A stretch of DNA of 64,000 nt, taken from Pelodera strongyloides (taxonomy: Eukaryota > Nematoda > Chromadorea > Rhabditida > Rhabditidae). A program made the position numbers and the translations under genes. The DNA lies in NCBI GenBank assembly GCA_036852015.1, contig JAANDG010000023.1, positions 310,001-374,000 on the forward strand, read 5' to 3'. This document shows positions 1 through 11,300 of this stretch, one piece after another; the first letter of the stretch is position 1; each line of letters starts with the position of its first letter. The notes beneath the pieces were generated by a model, which worked only from the letters and a program-made list of their open reading frames with translations, made no database searches and was not told the origin of the DNA.

Positions 1-503
1 AATGATTCTACTCGTCTGATATTTGTGTAGTGTGTGAGGTGTTGTGGTTCGCATCGTTCGCTGAGTTTCTATATGAGACCAAAATCGCGGCTATCATTTG
101 GCGTCCAGTATTCAGTGCATCTTTTATCAGCTGCAATATAACAGTGGAAACGATATAACGCTCCAACAACGCCCCACATACGTTCGTCAGTATCAATTGT
201 TCCGTTCGGTCTATTTAATTCTATTCTTCTGTGTTTCAAAAGAGATCCTTGCAGTTCGACGTTTTCCTCGCGAAACATTTTAATGATTGAGTGTACATAA
301 AATATTTATGTCTTTACTATGTGGTACCGCTAAATTTGAATAATAAACATCTTTAATAAAAAAATATTAAAAAAATATGTTTCAACGTCTTGCAAAAAAT
401 CTGATGTCATTTTCGACATACACAATTACACATAGTGTTGGTTTGATGATCTGCTTGTTGGGCAACAAATAGTGTGTCAATTAAAAAAATCTAGTCAGCA
501 GTA
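1..503. other. intergenic, no gene seen
   Basis: I see no exon chain, RNA gene or convincing coding frame here. The open frames are about 60-70 codons, overlap each other on both strands and have no splice context. The sequence is AT-rich and ends at the TA that flanks the first inverted-repeat element. Confidence 0.5.
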
Positions 504-764
504 ATGGGGTTTGCAAGTATGCCAAAAACCGCGAGTTTTCCTTGCAAGCATCAATTGCAAAATAGTGTGCCAATCAACCGTAATTTTGCTAATTTTGACC
601 CATCCGCACTATAGAAAATCCGCCATCAAAGGCATTTTTTGTTGAACAAATGTTCCCGTGGGGATCGGTCGTAAAAACTGTCTGTAGATATTCTCGTGTA
701 GTGCCAAGATACGATAAATGCTTCGATACTTGCAAGGAAAATCGGACATACTTGCAAACCCCAT
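504..764. mobile_element. MITE-like element with terminal inverted repeats and TA flanks
   Basis: The left end begins ATGGGGTTTGCAAGTATG and the right end is its reverse complement (CATACTTGCAAACCCCAT). Inside each end, a second matching block (TTTTCCTTGCAAG / CTTGCAAGGAAAA) extends the similarity to about 50 bp. TA lies immediately outside both ends (502-503 and 765-766), as expected for a Tc1/mariner-type TA target duplication. The 261-bp body has no transposase frame, so this is a non-autonomous copy. Confidence 0.75.
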
Positions 765-1431
765 TATCAATGCAAAGGACATCTGCCTGAGCAGTTAACC
801 ATGCTAGTCAGTGTAAATACTAGGCGGGAGTAGGCACAGTACAGTACACAAAAAGAGAAAATGGCGAACTTTCTGAATAGCAGAGAAGGGAAAAAATACC
901 AAGTGGAGATTTGAAATCAGAATTACTCCTGAAATTCTATTCTGAAATAAAAGGAATTTGAATGATGTCTAAATCAGCGTAGCCAGAGTGTCATGGTGAG
1001 ATCTTCTAGTGCGAACTTCAATGTTTTGTTGTCAAACATGATGTCAACATCAGATCTACTAACAGAAACGACGCCAACCGGAAACCTATTTCTGAAACAT
1101 GCACATGGGAGAATTGAAGGTGTTATTGTTTCACATGTAGTAAAAGGATACGGATATTTTTTATCATTCTCGTGGGAACTAGTTTATCCCTATTATTCTT
1201 TTTTTACAAAGATTATTCACCTCCAGCACACTGCAATTAGTTACCCGCATAATGGCATATCTTTTTCTCCTCTACATCTTATGTTTTTACCTATCACCCT
1301 CTCCTTCCTAGTACGTACTATATAACTTTGTAGTACGTACCAGGGAACAGGGAGAGATGAGTAGACGACAAACTACGCGTGCTGTGTGTGCATGATTCTT
1401 GAACGTAATTGTTATTTGCGCTATTCGAATA

Positions 1432-1866
1432 GAGTATTTATGTTACGATTTCGCGCGAATTCGCATGCGAAACTGCCATCCAAGTTAGCAAAATTTTGCG
1501 GACATACAGTAAGATCGCGAAAAGTGCGCATCAGGCAAAACCTGAAAAAGTCTTGGAGCGAAAAAGGAAATAGTGTGAAAAATAAAGAGGGCATAGACAA
1601 TTAAACATGTGGGGCACTTTCGCATTTTTTTGCGGGCCGTTGTCGGACATGCCGGTAAAGGTCCGCAAAAAAATGCGAAAGTGCCCCACATGTTTAATTG
1701 TCTGTGCCCTCTTTATTTTTCACACTATTTCCTTTTTCGCTCCAAGACTTTTTCAGGTTTTGCCTGATGCGCACTTTTCGCGATCTTACTGTATGTCCGC
1801 AAAATTTTGCTAACTTGGATGGCAGTTTCGCATGCGAATTCGCGCGAAATCGCAACATAAATACTC
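1432..1866. mobile_element. fold-back MITE, near-perfect 205-bp palindrome
   Basis: Positions 1431-1635 and 1663-1867 are reverse complements over about 205 bp with very few mismatches (one near the outer end), separated by a 27-bp loop. The outer end reads GAGTATTTATGTT followed by a CGCGCG-containing block. A TA dinucleotide bounds each end, suggesting Tc1/mariner-type insertion at TA. The open frames that cross it on both strands are products of the palindrome, not genes. A transcript through it would fold into a long hairpin. Confidence 0.85.
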
Positions 1867-1868
1867 TA

Positions 1869-3143
1869 GAAACATCCATACTAATCTCAATGTTCAAAGC
1901 ACTCTGTCTAATTAGCATGTTTAGCTAGGTCCTTGTATAATATATGAAGTTACTTTCTCAGTTTCTGTTCTAATTTCTCACTTGCAAAGTTGTGACCCGC
2001 ATATCACTGGAAAGACCCAACACGTAACCTCGTCCCGATGTCTGTTTATAACATGACACGTCATTTTTTTGTTTGTCCATCATCCTTATTATATGTTGAA
2101 TAGCTGAATGAATTATTTCAGGTTTATTTTTTAAATAATGAATTGTATAGATGAATTCTACATAGATATATATAGCATATTGCAGTTCAAGGCTAAAAAC
2201 ATAAAGAAATGTTTCAAAAATTAAAGTTCCCCCGCGAAACAAGTTCCTGAACGTGCATTTGGGATTACTGTAGCCAGACGGAATTTTTTTCGGTTGGCGG
2301 GGTGACCTTTTTGTTGGTGTCACAAAACCAGCGCTCTTTATTCGACTTGTGTGGTCAAACGAGACCCTGAACCTTCCATTTAACTGATCACTAGAGAAAT
2401 TCAAAGATGCATCAAACGAATTATTTTAAATATGTGTGCTAATGATGCATCTGTTCCTTTTTGGCGGCTCATAGCAGAGACACAGTTTCCCTTTTACTGC
2501 TTAAGACTATTTCCAGCAATATTACGGATCCTGTGTGATTTTCTCTGTTCAGTAATTTATTTCTTCGTGTTTTCGATTTATACAAATATTCTGTGTGTTT
2601 TTTCACGCTGAATAAATTTCGATACTGCAGAAATTACAACCTGACTTCTTCTCGTACATGGTTATTAAAGTTGTTTTCTTGCCAACAAATTGAGAACTTT
2701 CAGTAAATTTTGTTCCGAACATGAAAATAAGTTATTCGGACGTTATTGTGTAGTTGAGATTACTGTTTCTGTAGTGCGCGGTCCACAGTAGTAAGAAGCG
2801 GTGCGTGCGCAACAACGGCGAAATTGTGGGGAGCCACCTTCATGTTTTACTTTGAATGGTATGTGTAGTGTGTGTTGTCTGATAGGACTTTAAAAGTGTG
2901 ATTGCCTCTTCTCTTATTTCCATACTTCTGTCTTTATGAATTGTTTTGTATTGTTCTTTGTTTAAGTAAAATGTTCTGATTTATTTGTGTGTTTTTTATC
3001 AGTTTCCGTTTCCGAGTCGTCTTCTAACAGCTCGTCAGTTTGTTTGCGCCGATAGAAGTTGCTGTGTGTTTTGTTGACGCTTTGTTTTGTTTCCATTCGG
3101 AAGCCAAGCCGTTAAATCATAAATATTTCAGGTTTTTTTAACA
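1869..3143. other. intergenic region and probable 5' region of the RRM gene; one unexplained ORF
   Basis: On the minus strand 1970-2404 is open for 144 codons. I recognise no domain, and half of it lies in AT-rich sequence that would stay open by chance, so I do not call it a gene. The last part leads into the RRM gene; an acceptor-like TTTCAG at 3126-3131 sits 12 bases before its ATG and could be a trans-splice or 5' UTR acceptor. Confidence 0.4.
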
Positions 3144-6100
3144 ATGAACCAAACGCCTCCCGTCTTGGCTACTTCTCCGGCAGACAATGGATCAACTCCT
3201 CCATGTGAGTATTTGTTCCCCGTTTGTTGTGCCTAGACTTTGCATAATAATGCTGAACACACTTGTTTTATCCGTATGCTCGGTGTGATGGTGTAGCATT
3301 CAACTTAAAAATTATTGTTGGCATATTCGCGTTTTTTTGCCCACATTTCCGCACTATACCATTAGGACAATAGGGGCATGTGCAGAAAGCGAAAGACGCA
3401 AACGCATTATTGTGATAAGACCGATACAAGCGTCATATGTGACAAAATGTTAGAGTAAGGTGTCAATGTGGCGGCTATCTCTGAACCTGACCCGCACGGT
3501 GCACCGCAGACTTTCCCGCATGGTGCGGGTTTGCAGGACCGCACATGCGGGAAAGTCTGCGGTGCACCGTGCGGATATGTCTGCAGGGGGAAAATTCGAA
3601 AAATAATTTAGTGCTTGTTTATTGTGTAATTTAGTGTATTACATATTATGTGCCATGTAGAAAACTTCACATAACATATATTCTATGAATAAGCCTTATA
3701 AGACATAATCACATGGGTGAATTGAACCCTGACCACTCATCTGTAGGCAGCGCCTTCAACCACTCAACCATAACCGCACATTGGCAAAGGATGAAAGGCG
3801 GGGACGTCTCTCGTCGGCAGTCATTTGGAATATGTCCTAAGCGTTTTAGGGAGGCAACTTTTTTGCGTGGAGGGTTTGTCTGAAGGAAACCATGCGGGTA
3901 TTTCTCGGGAAATAGCGCCTGGGTTTGTCTGCGGGAACGTTGCGCCTCGCGGTTATTCTGCGAAAGTCTGCCGCTTGTTGGGCGAACAAAAGTGTCGCAA
4001 TGTGTAATTTCAGCGAGTTTCCGCATGATGGCAGAGTATGCGGGAAAGTATGCGGGAAAGTCTGCAGCTCTGCGGGAAAGTCTGCGCGCACGCCACACCA
4101 TGCGGGAAAGTATGCACGCACGCCCAAAACGTGCGGGAAAGTATGCGCCGCACTATGCGCCCCAGAACGTAGATGTACAGGGCACCGAGGGTGAACATGG
4201 GTCACGGGCATTAGTAACGTATAAATTAATGCAGAGGGAGAGAGAGAGAGATAGAGAGAGCGCGAGAGCGGAGTAAAAGTGAGACGTTGCCAAGTTAGGT
4301 TGCATTGTTCTTCTGCATAAGACATGTTTCTATATCAAGCGGTGTACATCCGCTCGATGTTGCTGGCAATAAACTTAAATTTGAATTGCGCAGGTGTGCT
4401 CTCCCTCTTGTATTTAGATACATACATACCACCTTTTACACCAGTAGCAATCCTACCCTCTCTGCCGTGTCGCACTCACTCATTAATACCACACAATTTA
4501 TTCACACGCCTGTGCCACACAGCGTCATTCACATTTTGCATAGTGGTCTTTGCGGTCTTTGAAAAACTGTTTGTTCGTGAATATAGTTTCGAATGTTGCA
4601 GCTACAAGGATCGTGATCACAGGGCTGGCACGTCGCACAACTGTCAGCAAATTGCGCCGTCACTTCGAACAGTACGGAAGCATTGTCTCTATTCGCATGG
4701 GAGTTAACGAGGAGAATCAATGCGCTGGTCACGCAGTTGTGAGTCACTTAGGAGATTATCAATATTTTACATTTACCTAGCTGTGAGGTATTCAAATGTC
4801 TGAAAAGAGCCGTTCAACCAAACTCATGTTGAGAGGAATCTCGTCAGGCAAGTGCCCATGTCAAGCCATAGACATGTCTGTGGGCACTATATAATTATAA
4901 AGCTTGCGTATAACACTCGTATAACACTCGACAATATAAATGCATTAGGTGAAAATACATAGGCATGCCCTTAGCCAAAGAATTTGTTATACCACACACC
5001 TATTAACTTTTACATTATATGGTACTATGTCCTACTACACCTTCAGGTTGTGATGAACAGTTCCGCAGCATTTGCCAGGGCAGCATTTATCCGAAGTCCA
5101 ATCGTGGCCGGAAGGCGCGTTACAGTCCGAATCGAAGAGCCATATCCAAATGTCAGCAATGCTCTCCCAGCAGGTGAGCATTGTAGTATTTGACCGAATG
5201 ACTCCTTTAAGCGAATTTTAGCCGTCAAACCTTTCAGTGACAGAAATTTATACAAAATAAAAATGCAGTATTGACTATAGATCTTAGACCAAACATTTAA
5301 TTGGGAATCATATGGACTGGTCAACTCGAATTATTTGTTGTAAAATGTGATTTGATAGGTTATCGAAGCTTTACATCTTTCAGAGACTTCATCTGCAGGT
5401 GAGCCCTCACAGTCACATGAGTCCGATGCTGTTGGGCGAGCAAGGTACGTTCAGTGTTTGTTATCCTTATAAGTGAGTAATTACGTTACTCACTTACTTA
5501 TACTCACTTATAAGTGAGTAATTACGTTTTGAAGTGATTTACTAATCCAGTGGGCATGCAGTCGTTACCCTGGAGTGTGTAGCAATCTTCGGAGCAATTT
5601 TGTGTAGGCACTTGTAATTTCTCAAATCTGCCAGTGGATTAGGCTTAGTGGTATTGGACAGTTTCTCCTTTTCAGGATTCCCGATGCCACAAGAAGTGAA
5701 CTGTTTACAACTTCTCACGCCTACATGAGCGCCTACATGAACTACCTTACGTACGCGTGGTCTCCGTATGTTTTATGCTCTTACAATGAGACTATCAATA
5801 ACTGTAGTTTGGAGGGCGACAATGGTTTTGTAACTCTTTTCAATCGCCTTCTTTTGTTCGTTCGTTTGAACTATGTTTGATTTCCTTGCAAGTTGTCGTC
5901 TTGTGACATGCTAACTATCTAAAAATGCTCACTATCGGGGTGCTGCTTTTCTCGTTGCACACTGTTGTACCTGTGTGATGAGAAGGATCAGGCTTACGTA
6001 TTTCCTTAGCTCAATTCGCAAAATGTGCCTGTGCTAGTTTCAGCTTGATTTGCTCACTAAATACAGGCAATTAATAGCGTCTGTCGTGTAAGATACAGGT

Positions 6101-6799
6101 TTATTTTCTTCAAATTCACTAGAAAAAATGACTGCAACAAACCATATAAGTAGACCTAACCACGTGAGGAAAGTGGAAATAATAATAGGTGTGACTATGG
6201 TTCTATCCGAACACTGTTTGTAACCGAAAAGAACTCTGGTACACGTGCTCATTCACAAATTTGCAGGTTTCCTGGGCCTTGTTTGCCGCAAGTTTCCGCT
6301 CAGCGCGGGTCAGCATTGAGAGAACATTTTTTGGAGGGTCAGATGATGATAGCAGCTTCAAACGCTTTCGGAAACCACGGTACAACTGCAGGATTAAATG
6401 TACCGGGTGGGCATATAAAAATCCCAAATTTGTTATTTATCATGTTCAAAATAAGAGAATCATAGTCTTTTAAGGGAGTGCATTACATTCAAGCATTTAA
6501 AACACATGTTTCAGCAGGGGCTCCAGGCGTTCTTCAATCATTTGTCCCACCTCCCGGTTTCTATGATCCGCAATACGCAAATAATGGTTTGTTACTGTAC
6601 CTAAATAAGTCATTTATCATGTCTTAACCTTACAGATACATTGGTCTTTTGAGGCAGAACATCATTCAAGCATTCATATAAAGAACATTTTTCAGCCGCC
6701 TTCCCTTCTACTGGAAATGAAACAAGTGCCGATCTAGTGGAAGTGAAACAAGATTGCGACCAGAAACCGAAAAAGGAGGTGGATGAGAGCGACAAGTAA
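3144..6799 (+). CDS. single-RRM RNA-binding protein
   Basis: Eight exons give about 263 residues: 3144-3204, 4602-4738, 5047-5173, 5384-5444, 5676-5765, 6267-6406, 6515-6586, 6696-6799. All junctions are GT-AG and phases agree. Residues about 22-90 form one RRM: an RNP2-like RIVITGL strand, helix 1 with LRRHFEQYGSIV, an RNP1-like block around CAGHAVVVM (weak, lacking the usual aromatic pair) and a final GRRVTVRIE strand. The rest is low-complexity: a Tyr/Met-rich stretch (AYMSAYMNYL), a Pro-rich PPPGFYDPQY segment and a charged Lys/Asp/Glu tail. It probably binds RNA in nucleus or cytoplasm, but RNP1 lacks the residues that usually stack on bases, so binding may be weak. The start follows a TTTCAG acceptor, consistent with trans-splicing. 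I do not recognise a specific orthologue. Confidence 0.8.
3492..3574. repeat. perfect 30-bp inverted repeat (hairpin) in intron 1 of the RRM gene
   Basis: Positions 3492-3521 and 3545-3574 are exact reverse complements. The 23-bp spacer holds a further short inverted match (GTGCGG ... CCGCAC). The arm contains GCGGGAAAGTCTGCGG, the same motif that recurs at 4030-4150, so it belongs to that repeat family. Confidence 0.85.
3700..4160. repeat. composite repeat: tRNA-like block plus GCGGGAAAGTMTGC iterations
   Basis: On the minus strand about 3712-3781 resembles a degenerate Leu/Ser-type tRNA body, with a box A-like GGTTGAGTGGTTGAAGG and a box B-like GGTTCAATTC. From about 4030 to 4150 the plus strand repeats TGCGGGAAAGT(A/C)TGC at least five times at irregular spacing. 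The long open frames across this block on both strands follow from the repeat composition. A similar mix of tRNA-like and GCGGGAAA modules occurs at 59150-59760. Confidence 0.6.
4232..4264. repeat. GA-rich microsatellite
   Basis: A short run of GA/GAGA units, interrupted by TA and CG, lies in intron 1 of the RRM gene. Confidence 0.8.
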
Positions 6800-8060
6800 T
6801 CGACTTTACCAACCCTCCACATCGAAAGAGCAACTCCGGTCTGTAACTCTTTTCAGTCCTTGAATACCGAGCACTGTCGTGTCATTTGTCTAAACTCTTT
6901 CAGTGATCATTCTGTCGTGAAACGCTATCTCCCTTGTTGGCAGCTGGGTTTTCATCTCCTCTCGTACTCACATACTCTTAGGGTATTCAATTTGTGTATG
7001 TGTGCGGTTGTTTGTGGTTTCGTAAAAGCACCTAGTTTCACAGGTCTGTTAGAATTTTGTTTGCGGTTTGTGCATTTCCGTTATACATTTGATTGATTGT
7101 ATTGGTTTCTTCTTATTGATTGATGTTTCTTATGATATCCCCTCCGTTTATGGTTCTCCCGTGTTGTCACTAAAACACGCCTTCTAATTGCCAAAATTAT
7201 CGCGTGACCGTGCCTTCTTCGTGAGGAAAGCAGTGTGTGTCTTCTTTTGAGGAACATCTTGCATTTTCATGATTTCTAAGTTTGCGTTGCTAACTTGTTG
7301 CTAAACGAATCTATTTCCCAATCCCAGCACTTTCGCAAGATCTGCGTTATGTGTAAAGTTGTTCGTTGTTAATTGGCAGTAAGCATATTTCTAGCGCATT
7401 AAAGCGTTCCTATAGTGGAACTACAACCCTATTTTTGTCAGTATTGGATAATAGCTTAGTCTAGCTTATTGTTTCGTGTGTTGTTATTCCCGAAAATTCA
7501 CACTCGTTTGACCATCGTGGTTTATGATTGTTATTAATTTTGATTATGATCACAATATACATTGACTAAAAAGTGACACTTTCTTTAGGTGCACATTTTC
7601 TGTTTCCGTCGTGTCTATTTAATTATATTTCCTGTGTCTCTATAAACCCACTCTATCCCAGCACTTGCAAGTTTTGCCTGTCTCTAAAGATGGTTCTAGG
7701 CTAGTGAACAGTATTCGACATCATTTTCCTTAGTTCCGTGTTCTCCATATTGAAATTTCAACTTATTCGATGCGTTCAAAAGTTGATGTTATTCTTTTTC
7801 GGCTTTGCACCTTGATACTCATTGTTTTTTGAAGTTCTTTTATGTGGAAACTACTGTTCTTTTATGAGTCTAAGTTATATTTAGTCCTTTGAATAATTTT
7901 GATGAACGCATGTTGTTACGTCGTGCATTTTTTTACCGTTTAAGTTGTTGTTTATTTGCTTGTTATCGTGCCATCAGAGCTACCTCTTTCTATTTAGGCG
8001 AGTCTTTTACTTTTCGATTCACTTCATATTTGTTCGTCCAACGGTTTAATAAAGGGAAGG
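6800..8060 (+). other. 3' UTR of the RRM gene with polyadenylation signal
   Basis: No coding exon chain is seen after the TAA at 6799. The stretch is T-rich on the plus strand, typical of nematode 3' UTRs, and a canonical AATAAA lies at 8048-8053. The next gene ends convergently near 8373, leaving only about 300 bp between the two 3' ends. Confidence 0.5.
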
Positions 8061-8372
8061 CTATTTCACCTATTATTTGTGCGTGACGCATTTTTCATTC
8101 GCACAGAATACATAAAGTCCGTGAAGTGACAAGTTGAATGCTACAAAAGTACACGACTTCAACTTGCGAAAATGAAAAGCTGCCGTGTCTTTAACTAATT
8201 TGCCGCACAATCAGACAAAAGTAGAAAAGAAGTTTATTATTAAGCACATATCATAGACAAAGCGTTATGTCTTTTTGTACAATTATGTGGCAAACATTGT
8301 TCGAGTCGAATTAGTCATTAGTTGCAAGCATGACGGTAGAGTCGTAGAAGGGACTCCAAGAACCTGGGGGAT

Positions 8373-11300
8373 TCATCGGCTGAAAGGGACTTCATTAGAG
8401 TCTGCACGTTCTTCTTAATAATTGTTAGTTGTGAACATCACGTTACAAAAAAAAACTTACAAGTATTACATGAATAGCAGGTATTCGGGCACAAGTACGA
8501 TACAGTCCGTTTCAGGAAACGCTTGAAGAGTGAACACTTGCGACAATCTAAAAAAAAACAGTCATATACCTTTTCAGACAAAGGAGTTGCTAAATATTCT
8601 GGCATTTTTAATATATAAATGGTACAAAACCAGTTGTCTTGATTGGAATTACAAGCTCTACACACCTTTGAAAATTTTTTGTGTACATAGAGAATCTTAC
8701 GTTTTCTGCGCTCACATCCGCATCCGTTGGATTCACCACTGCCGGACAAAAATTCACGGAAGAAACCGCTCACTTCTTCGGAGCTTTCCGATCTAAATAC
8801 AGGGAGTTTTACCATTACACGAAAGTTTTCAACAATTTGAAGCTTGCTTTTGCGATTCGGGAAGCGGATTCAGCAACAACCACCGTCACAATGACCCCCT
8901 ACCTTTCGGCCAATTGAGTATTGAAGCTTTCGAGGATCTCGTAAACTTTTTCCTGCTGGACGCCTGATTGGCTAAGGGTCTGTTGAAGCTTCTTAAGGTC
9001 GACTGACTTGCGACTCATGCACACGTGTGCAAGTTCTGAGCAGTGAGGGATTCTATCGACGCAACCTAAATAATGTATAAGCTTAGCCTTTTTCCATCAT
9101 ATACAAACGTCGATCTTGGTTATCTTTCTGGTATACTTTTCTGTATGTGCTGAACATTATCATTGACAGAAAAGCCATGTTTCGATCAGGTGACCCAACC
9201 CACCATTGGTGTTGTTCTGTGGAGAGGTGGTTGTTACAGTTCCAATAGTGGATAGGTGATGGGGAGCGGATGTTGATGCACCTAAATACTTAAATTGTGT
9301 TTCACATAGAAAAATGCACCTTGAAAGGTGCCGAAAACAACCAAAGAGACACAGTTTTACCTTAGTATGTTTAACGTAATAAAATATAATTTTCGTGGTC
9401 TCATCTTAGCGAAGCATTAACTACTCACCAATGGTGGTTACAATTTCTGGCTGTGTGGTAACTGGAATGTGAGTACTACTGGTCGGTAAGGTCGTCTGCG
9501 TCGCAGACGCTTCTTTTTGAGTTGTTGAAGAAACGAATTGAATAGTGGGATGAACTTTAATTGTTGTTTCGCTGGAAGCTTCCGATGTCGGTTGAACGTG
9601 TTTCTCTGTAGTTGGAGTGCCCTGGTTATTTGCCGGTGTACTTTCCTGAATGTGGGTTACTTCCTTTTCGGTAGTTGAAGAATGTGCATCATTGTGGAAC
9701 CGATTAGTAGGAAAAACGACAACAGTGGTTGCTTCGGAAGCTTCTGTCGGTTGAACGTGTTTCTCTGTAGTTGGAGTGCCCTGGTTATTTGCGGGTGTAG
9801 TTTCCTGAATGCGTGTTACTTCCTTTTCGGTAGTTGAAGAATGTGCATCATTGTGGAACCGATTAGTAGGAAAAACGACAACAGTGGTTGCTTCGGAAGC
9901 TTCTGTCGGTTGAACGTGTTTCTCTGTAGTTGGAGTGCCCTGGTTATTTGCCGGTGTAGTTTCCTGAATGCGAGTTACTTCCTTTTCGGTAGTTGAAGAA
10001 TGCGTATCATCGTGGAACCGATTAGTAGGAAAAACGTCAACAGTGGTTGCGTCGGAAGCTTCTGTCGGTTGAACGTGTTTCTCTGTAGTTGGAGTGCCCT
10101 GGTTATTTGCCGGTGTAGTTTCCTGAATGCGAGTTACTTCCTTTTCGGTAGTTGAAGAATGCGTATCATCGTGGAACCGATTAGTAGGAAAAACGTCAAC
10201 AGTAGTAGCTTCGGAAGCTTCTGTCGGGTGAACGTGTTTCTCTGTAGTTGGAGTGCCCTGGTGGTTTGCCGGTGTAGTTTCCTGAATGTGGGTTACTTCC
10301 TTTTCGGTAGTTGAAGAATGCGTATCATCGTGGAACCGATTAGTAGGAAAAACGTCAACAGTAGTAGCTTCGGAAGCTTCTGTCGGTTGAACGTGTTTCT
10401 CTGTAGTTGGAGTGCCCTGGTTATTTGCCGGTGTAGTTTCCTGAATGCGAGTTACTTCCTTTTCGGTAGTTGAAGAATGTGTATCATCGTGGAACCGATT
10501 AGTAGGAAAAACGTCAACAGTAGTAGCTTCGGAAGCTTCTGTCGGTTGAACGTGTTTCTCTGTAGTTGGAGTGCCCTGGTTGTTTGCCGGTGTAGTTTCC
10601 GAAATGCGGGTTACTTCCTTTTCGGTAGTTGAAGAATGCGTATCATCGTGGAACCGATTAGTAGGAAAAACGTCAACAGTAGTTGCTTCGGAAACTTCTG
10701 TCGGTTGAACGTGTTTCTCTGTCGTTGGACTTCCCTGGTTGTTTGCTGTTGTTGTACTTTCCTGAATGCGAGTTGCTTCCTTTTCGGCAGTTGAAGTCAT
10801 CGTGGAGTCATCGTGGAACCGAGTTGTAGGGAATACATTATCGGTTGTAGATTCGGAAGTTTCAATCGGTTGAACGTGTTTCTCTGTCGTTGGAGTGCCC
10901 TGGTTATTTGCCGGTGTAGTTTCCTGAACGCGAGTTATTTCCTTTTGGGTAGTTGAAGGGGATGCATCATCATTGAACCCATCAGTGGGGAAAACATTAA
11001 CTGTTGTCGCGCCGGATACCTCGATCGGTTGCTCTGTTGTAGCTGGGCTGCCACCATTTTTGTTCTCTGTTACTGTGTGATCAACAGGTCTTCTTGTTGT
11101 GGATTCTGAGGCACCGTTATAATCCGCAATTGTTGTTTCTTGTTCGGAACCCCCAGATCCCATCTCCTCAGTGGTAGTCGTAGGGAGGATCTTATGCCCA
11201 CCAGTTACTGCTCCTTCCTCGCCAGTGAATTCATAGGCATCCTGCAAATTATCACTTAGAGGAAATTTTCGAAAGAATGATTAGCGTTACATTGATAAGC

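Noticed and set aside
1485..1928. Overlapping ORFs of 68-76 codons on both strands (MWGTFAFFCGPL and similar)
   Set aside because: They lie inside the 205-bp palindrome, so each arm yields the same peptide; these are structural artefacts.
3709..4325. Long overlapping frames (up to 159 codons) on both strands
   Set aside because: The sequence is an iterated GCGGGAAAGT repeat plus tRNA-like block within an intron; the Ala/Pro/His-rich peptides follow from composition.
9421..11247. 608-codon repeat ORF as a stand-alone gene
   Set aside because: Its start is an internal codon after an acceptor and its stop is within a GTGAGT donor; it fits as exon 10 of a larger secreted protein in phase on both sides.
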